Positions 16,776 through 28,300 of a DNA stretch of 49,620 bases are shown piece after piece; position 1 is the first letter of the stretch; the number at the start of each line of letters is the position of its first letter. The notes under the pieces are model-generated. The model made no database searches and was not told where the DNA came from. It saw only the letters and a program-made list of their open reading frames with translations. The DNA is from Mycobacterium sp. E796 (GTDB lineage: Bacteria; Actinomycetota; Actinomycetes; Mycobacteriales; Mycobacteriaceae): assembly GCF_001672815.1 (NCBI RefSeq), contig NZ_LZKK01000311.1:1-49620 (forward strand). Direction: 5' to 3'. Position numbers and translations under genes: made by a program.

Positions 16776-16794
16776 ATAGGGTAACCAAACCAAT
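16776..16794. promoter_or_regulatory. IdeR-like iron box 1, mbtA/mbtB divergent promoter
   Basis: ATAGGGTAACCAAACCAAT matches 12 of 19 consensus positions. It starts 49 bases upstream of mbtA and 22 bases before the second box. Tandem IdeR sites between mbtA and mbtB are known in M. tuberculosis. On its own this match is weak. Confidence 0.5.
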
Positions 16795-16797
16795 AAC

Positions 16798-16816
16798 TTA
16801 GGGCAGCCTTTGCTAA
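16798..16816. promoter_or_regulatory. IdeR-like iron box 2, mbtB promoter
   Basis: TTAGGGCAGCCTTTGCTAA matches 13 of 19 positions of the IdeR consensus, with intact outer arms TTAGG and CTAA. It follows directly on a -10-like TAACTT (16794-16799) and ends 14 bases before the mbtB GTG, so bound IdeR would block mbtB-H transcription. Confidence 0.65.
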
Positions 16817-16830
16817 TTCAGGGAGGATTC

Positions 16831-19800
16831 GTGGTGCGTGCCCCGGCGTGCTCGGAGGACATCCGCGCGGAGGTCGCCGAGCTGCTCGGCGTCGGCGCCG
16901 ACGCGATTCACCCAGGTAGCAACCTCATCGGCCAGGGCCTGGATTCCATCCGGATGATGACGCTCGCCGGTCGGTGGCGCCGCCAGGGCATCGCCGTCGA
17001 TTTCGCCGCCCTGGCCGCGGCGCCGACCATCGAGGCCTGGTCCGAGCTGGTAACGGCGAGCCCGGCCGCCGACGAACCGGCCCCGCCCGCCGACGCCGAA
17101 CCATCGGGGGAGGGCGAGCCCTTCCCGCTGGCGCCGATGCAACACGCGATGTGGGTCGGCCGTCAGGACAACCAGCAGCTCGGTGGCGTGGCCGGGCACC
17201 TGTACGTCGAGTTCGACGGCGGCCCGATCGACCCGGACCGGCTGCGGGCGGCGGCCAGTCGGCTGGCCCTGCGCCATCCGATGCTGCGGGTGCGATTCTC
17301 AGCCGACGGCACGCAGCGCATCGCCGCGGCCGACGAGTGCGGGGACTTCCCGGTCACGGTGGTGGACCTGCGCGACCAGCGGGACCCGGTCGAGCCGCGC
17401 CTGGCGGCCCTGCGCGAGGCCAAATCGCACCAGCAGCTTGACGGCGCGGTGTTCGAACTCGCGGTGACGCTGCTGCCCGACGGGCGGTCCCGGCTGCACG
17501 TCGACCTGGACATGCAGGCCGCCGACGCGATGAGCTACCGCACGCTGATGGCCGACCTGGCCGCCCTCTATCTCGGCCGGGAACTGCCCGAATTGGGTTA
17601 CAGCTACCGCGAATACCGCCGGGCCGTCGCGCGCCAGGAGGCGCAACCCCAACCGCAGCGCGACGCCGACCGGGATTGGTGGGCGCAGCGCATTCCCGAG
17701 TTGCCGGACCCGCCCGCGCCGCCGTCGACGGGCGGGCGGGGTTCACGCACCAGCACCCGTCGCTGGCACTGGCTCGACCCGGCGACCCGCGACGCGCTGT
17801 TCGCCCGCGCCCGAGCCCGCGGCATCACCCCGGCGATGACGCTTGCCGCGGCGTTCGCCGACGCGCTGGCCCGCTGGTCCTCGCCGCGGTTCCTGCTGAA
17901 CGTGCCGCTGTTCGGGCGCCAGGCGTTGCACCCCGACGTCGAGAAGCTGGTCGGCGACTTCACCTCGTCGCTGCTGCTCGATGTCGACCTGACAGACGCC
18001 GACACCCCGGCCGCGCGGGCGCGCGCGGTGCAGGATGCAATGCGGACGGCCGCCGCCCATTCCTCCTATCCCGGGCTGTCCGTGCTGCGCGACCTCAGCC
18101 GCCACCGCGGCACCCAGGTCCTGGCGCCGGTCGTCTTCACCAGCGCGCTGGGGCTCGGGGAACTGTTCAGCGCTGATGTCACAACGCAATTCGGCGCCCC
18201 CGCGTGGATCATTTCCCAAGGACCGCAGGTGCTGCTCGACGCGCAGGTCACCGAGTTCGACGGCGGCGTCCTGGTGAACTGGGACGTGCGCGACGGTGTC
18301 TTCGCGCCGGGCGTCATCGACGCGATGTTCGCCCACCACATCGACGAACTGCTGCGGCTGGCGGCCAGCGACGACGCCTGGGACGCCGCCGCTGTGCCGG
18401 CGCTGCCGGACGCGCAACGCGCGGTGCGCAAGGCGGTCAACGGCCGCAGCGCCCCGCCGAGCGGGGAGGCCCTGCACGACGGGTTCTTCCGGCGCGCCGA
18501 GCACCAACCCGACGCGCCCGCCGTGTTCGCCAGCTCGGGCGACCTCACCTACGCGCAGCTCCGCGACCAGGCGCTGGCGCTGGCCGTGGCGTTGCGGGCG
18601 GCGGGAATCCGCGACGGCGACACCGTCGCAGTGATGGGTCCGAAGACCGCCGAACAGCTGCCGGCGCTGCTGGGCATCCTGGCCGCCGGCGGCGTGTACC
18701 TGCCCATCGGCGTCGACCAACCACGCGACCGTGCGGAGCGCATCCTGCACACCGGTGGGGTGCGGCTGGCCCTGGTGTGCGGCGGGCAGCCGCTGTCGCT
18801 GCCCGTCCGCGCGTTGGTGATCGCCGACGTGCTCCGCGAGCCGCCCGCGATCGCTGACTTTGCCTTCGTCAGAACGGATCCCGCCGAGCTCGCCTACGTG
18901 TTGTTCACGTCGGGCTCCACGGGCGAGCCCAAGGGCGTCGAGCTGACGCACGACGGCGCGATGAACACCGTCGAATTCCTCAGCCGCCACTTCGAGATCG
19001 GCGCGGCGGACCGTTGCCTGGCCCTCTCGACGCTGGAATGCGACCTGTCGGTGCTCGACGTCTTCGCAACCCTGCGGGCCGGCGGCGCGATCGTCGTGGT
19101 CGACGAGGCGCAGCGACGCGACCCGGACGCGTGGGCCCGGCTGATCGACACCCACCAGGTCACGGTGCTGAACTTCCTGCCCGGCTGGCTGGAGATGTTG
19201 GTCGAGGTCCAGGCGGGCAACCTGTCGTCGCTGCGGGTGGTGGCCACCGGCGGCGACTGGGTGCGCCCCGGCCTGGCCCGCCGGCTGCAGGCGCGGGCAC
19301 CGCACATGCGCTTCGCCGGCTTGGGTGGTGCCACCGAAACGGCGGTCCATGCAACCATTTTCGAGGTCGACGCCGACATGCCCGAGGACTGGACCGCGGT
19401 GCCCTACGGCAAGCCGTTCCCCAACATCGCCTGCCGCGTCGTCGGCGACACCGGCACCGACTGCCCCGACTGGGTGGCCGGTGAGCTGTGGGTGTCCGGC
19501 CGCGGCGTCGCCCGGGGCTATCGCGGGCGCCCCGAGCTGACCGCCGAGCGCTTCGTCGTCCACGACGGCCGAACCTGGTACCGCACCGGCGATCTGGCGC
19601 GCTACTGGCCGGACGGCACCCTCGAGTTCGTCGGCCGCGCCGATCACCGGATCAAGGTCAGCGGGTATCGCGTCGAGCTCGGCGAGATCGAGGCGGCGAT
19701 GCGCCGAGTGCCCGGGGTGCGAGCGGCCGTGGCCGCCCTCGTGCCCGGCTCCGGCAGCCCCGACGTGCTGGCCGCCTCCGTCCGTCCCGACGACGACGCG

Positions 19801-21057
19801 TTGACCGCACCGCGAATACGCCGGCTTCTGGCCGATCTCGTTCCCGCGCACATGGTTCCCCAGCACATTTCGCTGACCGACCGCATCCCGTTCACCGACG
19901 GCGGAAAGATCGACCGGCGCGCCGTCGGTCGTCAGCTGGCCGAGGCGGTCGGCTCCGGCGACGTGTCCGCGACCTATCAGGGCCCGCGCACGCAACTGGA
20001 ACGGGCGCTGTGCCACATCATCGCGGACCTTCTCGACCGGGACCCCGATGCGGTGGGTGTGCACGACGACTTCTTCTCGCTCGGCGGCGATTCCGTCCTT
20101 GCGACGCAGGCCGTCGTCGGCATCCGCCAGTGGCTCGACTCGCCGAGCGTGATGGTCGCCGACGTCTTCGCCGCCCGGACCGTCGCCACGCTCGCCGACC
20201 TGCTGACCGGCCGGGAGGAGACCGGCGACCGGCTCGAGCGGGTGGCCGACGTGTATCTGGAGATCGCGGACATGTCGAGCTCCGACGTGTTGGCCGCGCT
20301 CGACGCCGCCCCCGAGCCGGCACGGCGCGAGTTCAAGCCGTGGGTGAAGCAGTTTACCGGCGCCACGGCGCGCGGCTCGGTCGTCGTGTTCCCACACGCC
20401 GGCGGCGCCGCGGCGGCGTATCGGTCGCTGGCGAAAGCGTTGTCGTCCAACGACGTCGACGCCTTCGTGGTGCAGTACCCGCAGCGGGCCGACCGGCGCA
20501 ACCACCCCGCGGCCGAGAGCATCGACGCGCTCGCCCTCGAGTTGTTCGAGGCGGGCGACTGGAGCTCGGCGGCCCCGCTGAGCCTGTTCGGGCATTGCAT
20601 GGGGGCCGTTGTGGCGTTCGAGTTCGCCCGGGTCGCCGAACGCAATGGCGTGCCGGTGCGCGTTTTGTGGGCCTCGGCCGGGCAGGCACCTTCGACGGTC
20701 GAAGCCTACGGACCGTTGCCGACCAGCGACAGCGGCGTGCTGGCGGACATGATCGATCTCGGCGGCACCGACCCCGAGCTGCTGGACGACGAGGAATTCA
20801 TCGAACTGCTGGTGCGGGCGGTGCAGGCCGACTACCGGGCGCTGAACGCCTACTCGTGCCGCCCCGACGTGCGCATCGCCGCCGACATTCACGCCGTCGG
20901 TGGCGATCGCGATCACCGGATCAGCCGGGAAACCCTGGCGCGCTGGGAAACCCACACGTCCGGCCGATTCACGGTGTCGGAATTCGAGGGTGGCCACTTC
21001 TACCTCCACGATCACCTCGACGCGGTGGCCCGGATGGTGAGCGCCGATGTCCGATAA
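16831..21057 (+). CDS. mbtB: Mycobactin NRPS MbtB (ArCP-Cy-A-PCP-TE)
   Basis: 1408 residues from GTG 16831, behind CAGGGAGGATTC. The start matches the M. tuberculosis protein, and GTG 16834 is also possible. Domains: aryl carrier (Ser39, GQGLDSIRM); heterocyclization domain from about 85, with the Cy motif DMQAADAMS instead of HHxxxDG; adenylation about 540-1030 (YVLFTSGSTGEPKG near 688); peptidyl carrier with SLGGDSVLA near 1087; thioesterase about 1170-1408. It joins salicylate to Ser/Thr and closes the oxazoline ring. In the thioesterase the nucleophile elbow is GHCMG, so Cys1256 replaces the usual Ser. It overlaps mbtC by 11 bases. Confidence 0.96.
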   Translation: MVRAPACSEDIRAEVAELLGVGADAIHPGSNLIGQGLDSIRMMTLAGRWRRQGIAVDFAALAAAPTIEAWSELVTASPAADEPAPPADAEPSGEGEPFPLAPMQHAMWVGRQDNQQLGGVAGHLYVEFDGGPIDPDRLRAAASRLALRHPMLRVRFSADGTQRIAAADECGDFPVTVVDLRDQRDPVEPRLAALREAKSHQQLDGAVFELAVTLLPDGRSRLHVDLDMQAADAMSYRTLMADLAALYLGRELPELGYSYREYRRAVARQEAQPQPQRDADRDWWAQRIPELPDPPAPPSTGGRGSRTSTRRWHWLDPATRDALFARARARGITPAMTLAAAFADALARWSSPRFLLNVPLFGRQALHPDVEKLVGDFTSSLLLDVDLTDADTPAARARAVQDAMRTAAAHSSYPGLSVLRDLSRHRGTQVLAPVVFTSALGLGELFSADVTTQFGAPAWIISQGPQVLLDAQVTEFDGGVLVNWDVRDGVFAPGVIDAMFAHHIDELLRLAASDDAWDAAAVPALPDAQRAVRKAVNGRSAPPSGEALHDGFFRRAEHQPDAPAVFASSGDLTYAQLRDQALALAVALRAAGIRDGDTVAVMGPKTAEQLPALLGILAAGGVYLPIGVDQPRDRAERILHTGGVRLALVCGGQPLSLPVRALVIADVLREPPAIADFAFVRTDPAELAYVLFTSGSTGEPKGVELTHDGAMNTVEFLSRHFEIGAADRCLALSTLECDLSVLDVFATLRAGGAIVVVDEAQRRDPDAWARLIDTHQVTVLNFLPGWLEMLVEVQAGNLSSLRVVATGGDWVRPGLARRLQARAPHMRFAGLGGATETAVHATIFEVDADMPEDWTAVPYGKPFPNIACRVVGDTGTDCPDWVAGELWVSGRGVARGYRGRPELTAERFVVHDGRTWYRTGDLARYWPDGTLEFVGRADHRIKVSGYRVELGEIEAAMRRVPGVRAAVAALVPGSGSPDVLAASVRPDDDALTAPRIRRLLADLVPAHMVPQHISLTDRIPFTDGGKIDRRAVGRQLAEAVGSGDVSATYQGPRTQLERALCHIIADLLDRDPDAVGVHDDFFSLGGDSVLATQAVVGIRQWLDSPSVMVADVFAARTVATLADLLTGREETGDRLERVADVYLEIADMSSSDVLAALDAAPEPARREFKPWVKQFTGATARGSVVVFPHAGGAAAAYRSLAKALSSNDVDAFVVQYPQRADRRNHPAAESIDALALELFEAGDWSSAAPLSLFGHCMGAVVAFEFARVAERNGVPVRVLWASAGQAPSTVEAYGPLPTSDSGVLADMIDLGGTDPELLDDEEFIELLVRAVQADYRALNAYSCRPDVRIAADIHAVGGDRDHRISRETLARWETHTSGRFTVSEFEGGHFYLHDHLDAVARMVSADVR

Positions 21058-22360
21058 CGACCCGGTCGTGATTGTCGGGTTCGCCCTCGAGGCGCCCGGC
21101 GGCGTGGAAACCGCCGACGACTTCTGGGCGTTGCTGTCGGAACAGCGCGAGGCGCTCGGCCCGTTCCCCACCGATCGGGGCTGGGCGCTTCGCGAGCTGT
21201 TCGACGGGTCCCGCCGGAACGGCTTCAAACCCATCCGCGACCTTGGCGGATTCCTTTCCAGCGCAACGACATTCGACCCGGAGTTCTTCGGCATCTCACG
21301 ACGGGAAGCGACGGCCATGGACCCCCAGCAGCGGGTCGGGCTGCGGGTGGCGTGGCGGAGCGTGGAGAACAGCGGCATCAATCCCGACGACCTGGCCGGG
21401 CATGATGTGGGCTGCTACGTCGGCGCGTCCGCGCTGGAATATGGCCCAGCCCTTTCCGAATTCTCCGACCACAGCGGACATCTGATCACCGGGACGTCGC
21501 TGGGCGTCATCTCGGGGCGCATCGCCTACACGCTGGACCTGGCCGGGCCGGCGCTGACGATAGACACCGCCTGCTCGTCGGCGCTCGCGGCGTTTCACAC
21601 CGCGGTCCAGGCGATCCGGGCCGGCGACTGCGACCTCGCGCTCGCCGGTGCGGTGTGCGTGATGGGCACCCCGGGCTATTTCGTCGAATTCTCCAAGAAG
21701 CATGCGCTCTCCGACGACGGCCATTGCCGGCCCTACAGCGCGCTCGCCAGCGGAACCGTCTGGGCCGAGGGCGCGGCCATGTTCGTGCTTCAGCGCCGGT
21801 CCCGGGCGGTGGCCGACGGGCGTCGCATCCTCGCCGAGGTGCGTGCCAGCTGCCTGAACTCTGACGGACGCAGCGACGGCCTGATGGCGCCCAGCGGCGC
21901 CGCGCAGCTGCGACTGTTTCGGCGCGCCATCGCGCAGGCCGGCGTCGAGCCCGTCGACGTCGGGATGGTCGAGGGGCACGCCACCGGCACCCGGCTCGGT
22001 GACCGGACGGAACTGTGCTCGCTGGCGGCCAGTTACGGGACCGCGCCGCCCGGACGCGGCCCGCTCTTGGGCTCGGTCAAGTCGAACATCGGCCATGCGC
22101 AGGCGGCCGCCGGCGCGCTGGGCCTCGCCAAGGTCATCCTGTCCGCCGAGCACGCCGCCGTTCCCCCGACCCTGCACGTCGACGAACCCAGCCGCGAAAT
22201 CGACTGGGAGAAACAGGGTTTGCGGCTGGCCGACAAGCTGACACCGTGGCGGGCCGTCGACGGATGGCGAACCGCGGCGGTATCCGCGTTCGGGATGAGC
22301 GGCACCAACACCCATCTGATCGTCTCGATGCCGGATAACGGGTCGCCCGATGCCCCTTAA
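21047..22360 (+). CDS. mbtC: Mycobactin polyketide ketosynthase MbtC
   Basis: 437 residues, a standalone ketosynthase that makes the beta-hydroxyacyl piece together with MbtD. Catalytic triad: Cys176 (DTACSSAL), His311 (EGHATGT, where most type I ketosynthases have EAHGTGT) and His350 (SNIGHAQAAAG). Start ATG 21047 lies inside the mbtB end and its stop lies inside mbtD (11-base overlaps on both sides), so translation is coupled. Confidence 0.95.
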   Translation: MSDNDPVVIVGFALEAPGGVETADDFWALLSEQREALGPFPTDRGWALRELFDGSRRNGFKPIRDLGGFLSSATTFDPEFFGISRREATAMDPQQRVGLRVAWRSVENSGINPDDLAGHDVGCYVGASALEYGPALSEFSDHSGHLITGTSLGVISGRIAYTLDLAGPALTIDTACSSALAAFHTAVQAIRAGDCDLALAGAVCVMGTPGYFVEFSKKHALSDDGHCRPYSALASGTVWAEGAAMFVLQRRSRAVADGRRILAEVRASCLNSDGRSDGLMAPSGAAQLRLFRRAIAQAGVEPVDVGMVEGHATGTRLGDRTELCSLAASYGTAPPGRGPLLGSVKSNIGHAQAAAGALGLAKVILSAEHAAVPPTLHVDEPSREIDWEKQGLRLADKLTPWRAVDGWRTAAVSAFGMSGTNTHLIVSMPDNGSPDAP

Positions 22361-25349
22361 CCGACTGCCCGACGGTCGCGTCCCGGTGCTCCTCAGCGCG
22401 CACGCCGACGATCTGGTTCGCAAGGACGCCGGCGCGATCGCCGACTACCTCGAGCGGTATCCGGAAACGACCGTGGATCGGGTGGGCCGTCAGCTGCTGC
22501 GGACCCGGCGGGTGCGCCGACACCGCGCGGTGCTGCGCGCCGCCGACCGCGCGGAGCTCATCGGTGGGCTGCGGGCGCTGGCCGCGGGGCGCGAGCATCC
22601 GCTGGTCGCGCGTTCCGCCGTGGATTCCGCGCCGCGGCAGGCCTTTGTGGTGCCCGGTCAGGGTGTGCACTGGCCGGGCATGGGCGCCGTCGGGTACCGG
22701 GCGCTGCCGACCTATCGGGCGGTGGCCGATGACTGCGTCGCGGCGTTCGAGGCCGCCGGCCACGTGTCACCGCTGCGCTACCTGACGGTCGGGGACGAGC
22801 CGCAGGCCTTCTCCGAAATCGAGGTCCAGGGCGCGCAATTCGTCCACGCGGTCGCGCTGGCGGAGGTTTGGCGGTCGTGCGGCGTGCTCGCCGACCTCAC
22901 CATCGGCCAGAGCCTCGGTGAGGTCGCCGCGGCCTTCGTCGCCGGCGCCATGACTTTGCCGGACGCCGTCGCCGTCGTCGCCGCCCGGGCCGCCGTGGTG
23001 GACCGCCTTCCGGGTCGCTACGCGATGGCCACGCTGGGCGTCAGCGCCGACGCGGCCGGCGCGCTCATCGCGGCGGCGGACGGCTGGGTGGAGCTGGCGG
23101 TGGTGCACTCGGCGTCCACCGTGGCGGTGTCGGGCGAACGCGACGCGGTGCTGGCGATCGCCGACGCGGTGCGCTCGCGCGGTCAGTTCACCCGCGAGAT
23201 CACCGCGGGCTTCCCGGGGCACACCAGCGTGCTCGAGCCGCTGCGCGACGAGTTCGTCGCGCGGCTGCCCGCCTCCGAATTCCTAGAGTCCCCGGTGCAA
23301 TTCATCGGCGGCGCGACCGGCGACGTGGTGACAGCCGACGAGCCATTCGCTGACTACTGGTATGCGAACCTGCGCAACACGGTGCGATTGGACCGTGCGT
23401 TCGCCTCGGCGATCCGTTGCGGCGCGGGGTCCTTCGTCGAGTTGTCGGCCCATCCGGCGCTGCTGTTCACGATCGGCCAGACCTTCGAGGCGGACGCACC
23501 GGACGGTCCCGCGGTGCTGGTCGGCTCGGGCCACCGCGACGAGCCGATGCTCGAGGCGCTGTCGGCGAACATCCTCACCGCCGCCGTCGCCGACCGCGGT
23601 TACACCTGGGGCGACTACCTGGGCCTCTCGGCTACCGACGACGTTGGCCTACAAGCGTTTCCGAACGCTCCGATGCGCGCGATCCCAATGTGGGCGCACC
23701 CGGCCCCGCTGCCACCCGTGTCGGCGGCCAGAGCGCCCGACATCGTGATGGAGCACTGGCAGCGGGCGGTATTGCCCGCACCGGGGCCGCGCACGCGAAT
23801 CGCGGTGATCAGCATTGGCGCCGAAAGCCCTTTGGCCGGAGCGCTGCGCGCGGCGATCGAGTCCCATCCCGCCGCCGAACTCGGCACACCGCGGGACGCG
23901 GAGGTCGTCGCGGTGATCGCGCCGACCTTCGACGGTGCCGGCGCGCAGCGGGCCGCCGAGGCGCTCACAAGCCTGGCCGCGGCAGGCCTGCTCGACTACG
24001 CGAACGCGCCGGGCCCCCGCTGCCACACCGTCTGCCTGCTCACCGTCGCCGCCGAGCGCATCGGCCCGCGCGACGCGCCGTCGTCGGCCGGCCACGCGGC
24101 GCTGGCCGCGATGCACCGCAGCGTCGGATTCGACCACCCCGAGAGGACTTTCACCCACCTGGACCTGCCGTCCTGGGAGCTGACGACCGTCGCCGGCTCC
24201 ACCGTCGTCGACGCGTTGCTGTCCGGGGCCGGCGAGCTCGCGCTGCGCGGGCACGCGCTGTTCGAGCGGTCGTTCCGCGACGCGCCCGCCGCTGCGCAGT
24301 GGCCACTGGACTCCGGGGTGCTCGACGACGTCCTCATCACCGGCGGTGCCGGCGCCATCGGTCTGCACTACGCCCGCTATCTCGCCGAGCGCGGCGCGCG
24401 CCGCATCATCCTGCTGAGCCGCCGTAGTGCGGACCCGGGGGTGCTTAATGCCTTGGCGGCCGAGCACGGCACCGAGCTGGTGCCCGCGCCCTGCGACATC
24501 ACCGATCGGGCCCAATTGGCGCTCACCGCAGCAAGATATGGAGCCGCCGGTGCGTCGGTGATCGTGCACGCGGCGGGCAGTGCCGCCTTCCGCGCGGGCG
24601 CCGTTCTCACGGAGGCGGCCCTCGCCGAGGCGTTCGCCGCCAAGGTCACCGGACTGACCCACCTCGCCGAGCTGTGGCCGGTGCGCGCCGGCGCGCGAAT
24701 GCTGTTGTGCTCGTCGGTATCCGGGCTGTGGGGCGGACGCGGACACGCCGCCTACTCGGCCGCCAACAGCCTGCTGGACCACATGGCCGGCGAACTGCGC
24801 GCCGCGGGCCGGCACTGCGTGTCGGTGCGGTGGGGCCTGTGGCAACCGTCGTCCGGCGGCGAGTCGGGCCGGGGCATCCTGGATGCGGCCGAGGTGGAAA
24901 ACATCGAGCGTTCTGGACTGCGGCCGATGAGGCCCCAGGACGCGATCGAGGCGAGCCTGCGTGATTGGCACGACGACCCGCTGGTGTTCTCGGCCGATGC
25001 GGCCCGGCTGCGAATCTTCGTGGACGGCAGGCGGTCCGAACCGGCCCAACGTGGCAACGCCGCAAAGCTTCCGGTCGTCGAGGTGGTGCGCAACCAGTTG
25101 GCGGCCGTCCTCGGGATCGACCGGGCCGGCGAATTGAACCTCGGTGAATCGCTTTTCGACCTGGGCGTCGACTCGATGCTGGCGCTGGACCTGCGCAAGC
25201 GCCTCAAAATGAGGATCGGCCGAACGGTATCGCTGGCGACATTGATGGGCGACATCACCGGCGCCGAACTTGTCGAACAACTCGAGGGCGCCGACGAGCG
25301 CTCCGGCAGAGCACAGAAGGTGGACCCAAAAGATGGACACAGTGCGTGA
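22350..25349 (+). CDS. mbtD: Mycobactin polyketide synthase MbtD (AT-KR-ACP)
   Basis: 999 residues. Acyltransferase about 90-420, with [13 protein letters not shown] and active Ser188 in GQSLGE (usual form GHSxGE). Ketoreductase about 655-850, with the nucleotide motif TGGAGAIG near 664 and catalytic Tyr802 in YSAAN. Acyl carrier at the end, Ser942 in LGVDSML. It loads the extender, MbtC condenses it, and the KR gives the beta-hydroxy acid of mycobactin. Start ATG overlaps mbtC. Its stop overlaps the mbtE GTG as GTGA. Confidence 0.95.
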   Translation: MPLNRLPDGRVPVLLSAHADDLVRKDAGAIADYLERYPETTVDRVGRQLLRTRRVRRHRAVLRAADRAELIGGLRALAAGREHPLVARSAVDSAPRQAFVVPGQGVHWPGMGAVGYRALPTYRAVADDCVAAFEAAGHVSPLRYLTVGDEPQAFSEIEVQGAQFVHAVALAEVWRSCGVLADLTIGQSLGEVAAAFVAGAMTLPDAVAVVAARAAVVDRLPGRYAMATLGVSADAAGALIAAADGWVELAVVHSASTVAVSGERDAVLAIADAVRSRGQFTREITAGFPGHTSVLEPLRDEFVARLPASEFLESPVQFIGGATGDVVTADEPFADYWYANLRNTVRLDRAFASAIRCGAGSFVELSAHPALLFTIGQTFEADAPDGPAVLVGSGHRDEPMLEALSANILTAAVADRGYTWGDYLGLSATDDVGLQAFPNAPMRAIPMWAHPAPLPPVSAARAPDIVMEHWQRAVLPAPGPRTRIAVISIGAESPLAGALRAAIESHPAAELGTPRDAEVVAVIAPTFDGAGAQRAAEALTSLAAAGLLDYANAPGPRCHTVCLLTVAAERIGPRDAPSSAGHAALAAMHRSVGFDHPERTFTHLDLPSWELTTVAGSTVVDALLSGAGELALRGHALFERSFRDAPAAAQWPLDSGVLDDVLITGGAGAIGLHYARYLAERGARRIILLSRRSADPGVLNALAAEHGTELVPAPCDITDRAQLALTAARYGAAGASVIVHAAGSAAFRAGAVLTEAALAEAFAAKVTGLTHLAELWPVRAGARMLLCSSVSGLWGGRGHAAYSAANSLLDHMAGELRAAGRHCVSVRWGLWQPSSGGESGRGILDAAEVENIERSGLRPMRPQDAIEASLRDWHDDPLVFSADAARLRIFVDGRRSEPAQRGNAAKLPVVEVVRNQLAAVLGIDRAGELNLGESLFDLGVDSMLALDLRKRLKMRIGRTVSLATLMGDITGAELVEQLEGADERSGRAQKVDPKDGHSA

Positions 25350-28300
25350 CTGACATCGCCGACACCGGGGCCCGCCTGGAACTGCTTCGGCGCCGGCTCG
25401 CCGACCGCGGCCTCTCGGCCGACACCGGGGAGACCGCCGCTCCCGCCGACGACCGACTCTCCGACGGCCAGGCCCGAATGTGGTTCGTACACCTGGCCGA
25501 TCCCAGCGGCGCGCTGCTTAACGTATGCGTCTCCTACCGGATCGCCGGCGACATCGACCTCGCGCGGCTGCACGACGCCGTCGACGCGGTCGCCCGCCGG
25601 CACCCGGTCTTGCGCACCACCTACACCGTCGGCGACGACGGCACCCCCCGCCCGAGCATGCATGACGATCTCCGCCCGGGCTGGGCGCAACACGACCTGA
25701 CCGACCTGTCGGAACACGCGCGCCGGCTTCGGCTCGAGGTGCTCGCCCAGCGCGAATTCTCCACCCCCTTCGACCTTTCCGCCGACGCACCGCTACGGAT
25801 CACCGCCGTGCGCATCGCGGCCGACGAACACGTGCTGCTGCTGGTGGCCCACCACATCGCCTGGGATGACGGCTCGTGGCGGATATTCTTCGGCGACCTC
25901 ACCAACGCCTATGAGGGCGCCGAGCTGGCGTCCTACCGCCCGGCGGCGCCGTCAGTGCCCGACACCACCAAAGCCGACCTCGACTACTGGCGCGCCGTCA
26001 TGGCCGACCCGCCGGAGCCGCTGGAGCTCCCCGGCCCGGCCGGGACGACCATGCCGACCAACTGGCGGGCCGCCCGCAGCGAGCTGCGGCTGTCCGGCGA
26101 TACCGCACAGCGGGTGATCGCGCTAGCGCGCGACACCGGTTGCACCCCATACATGGTGCTGCTGGCCGTCTTCGGCGCCCTCATGCACCGCTACACCCAC
26201 AGCGACGACTTCCTGGTGGCCGCACCGGTGCTCAACCGCGGCGCCGAAACCGACGACGCCATCGGTTATTTCGGCAACACGGTGGCGCTGCGGCTGCGAC
26301 CCCGGCCGGCAATGAGCTTTCGCGAGTTGCTCAAGTCGACGCGCGACGTGGCAACCGGGGCGTTTGCGCACCAACGGGTCGGCCTCGATCGCGCCGTGCG
26401 CGAACTGAACCCCGATCGCCGCCACGGCGCGGAACGGATGACCCGGGTCAGCTTCGGATTCCGCGAGCCCGACGGCGGCGGCTTCCGCCCACCCGGCGTC
26501 GAGTGCGAGCGCTACGGCCTGCGCAGCAACCTCACCCAGCTGCCGCTGGGCTTCATGGTCGAATTCGACAGCACCGGTGCGCTGGTGGAGGCCGAACACC
26601 TGCTCGAGATCCTCGACCCCGCGCTGGTGCGCCAGATGCTGCATCACTTCGCCGTGCTGCTGGACGACGCACTGGCCGCACCGGACCGACCGTTGGCCGG
26701 GCTGGCGCTGCTGGACGAGGCCGACGCCGACTGGCTGCGTAAGGTGTCGCACGGCGAGGCGTTCCAGACCGCCCCCAAAACCCTGGCCGACCTGGTCTCC
26801 GAGCAGGCCGCGCGGACCCCCGACGCCGTCGCCGTCGCCTACGAAGGCCGCCGGTTCACCTACCGCGACATCAATGAGGCGGCAAACCGGTTGGCGCACT
26901 GGCTAATCGAGAAGGGGATCGGCAGCGAGGACCGCGTGGCCGTGTTGCTCGACAAGTCGCCGGACCTGGTCGTCACCGCGGTCGGCATCGCCAAGTCCGG
27001 CGCGGTATACGTACCGGTGGACCCCAGCTATCCGCGGGATCGACTCGAGTTCATCCTCGACGACTGCGACGCGAAGCTGGTGCTGCGCGAGCCGGTGGCC
27101 GGCCTCGCCGCGTACCGCGCCGACGACCCCACCGACGCGGACCGGGTCCGGCCGCTGCGGCCGGAAAACACCGCGTACCTGATCTACACGTCGGGCACCA
27201 CCGGGTTGCCCAAAGGCGTTGCGGTGCCACACCGTCCCGTCGCCGAATACTTCGTCTGGTTCAAGGGCGAATACGGGGTGGACCACACCGACCGGCTGCT
27301 GCAGGTCGCCTCGCCAAGCTTCGACGTGTCGATCGCCGAGATCTTCGGCACGCTGGCGTGTGGGTCGCGGATGGTGATCCCGCGCCCCGGCGGGCTCAAC
27401 GACATCGGCTACCTGACCGCCCTGCTGCGCGAAGAGGGAATCACGGCAATGCATTTCGTGCCCTCGTTGCTCGGCTTGTTCCTGTCGCTACCCGGCGTCA
27501 ACCAGTGGCGGACGTTGCAGCGGGTGCCCATCGGGGGCGAACCGCTGCCCGGCGAGGTGGCCGACAAGTTCCACGCGACATTCGACGCGCTGCTGCACAA
27601 CTTCTACGGTCCGACCGAGACCGTGATCAACGCCAGCCGGTTCAAGGTCGAGGGCCCGCAAGGCACCCGCATCGTGCCCATCGGCCGGCCCAAGATCAAC
27701 ACGACGATGCACCTGCTCGACGATTCGCTGCGACCCGTGCCGGACGGCGTGATCGGCGAGATCTACCTCGGCGGAACGCATCTGGCGCACGGATACCATC
27801 GCCGCGCCCGGCTGACCGCCGAGCGGTTCGTCGCCGACCCGTTCAATCCGGGCGCCCGGATGTACCGCACCGGGGACCTGGCGCGCCGCAACGCGGACGG
27901 CGACGTCGAGTTCGTGGGCCGCGCCGACGAACAGGTCAAGATCCGCGGCTTCCGGATCGAACTGGGTGACGTTGCCGCGGCCATCTCGGTCGACCCGACG
28001 GTCGGGCAGGCGGTCGTGGTGGTCAGCGACCTGCCGGGACTCGGCAAGAGCCTGGTTGGCTACGTGACGCCGGCCGCGGGAACGTCCGAGGTCGACCTCG
28101 ACCGCATCCGGGCCCGAGTCGCCGCGGCGCTGCCCGAATACATGGTGCCGGCGGCATACGTTGTGCTCGACGAGATCCCGATCACGGCGCACGGCAAGAT
28201 CGACCGTGCCGCGCTGCCGACCCCGGAGGTGAGTTCCGGCGCGGAGTTCCGCGAACCGGGATCGGCCACGGAGCGGCGCGTGGCCGAGCTGTTCGCCGAG

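Noticed and set aside
17743..21381. Very long (1212-codon) minus-strand open frame opposite mbtB
   Set aside because: Its Arg/Gly/His-rich composition is what high-GC antisense frames give, and mbtB covers the region with intact domains.
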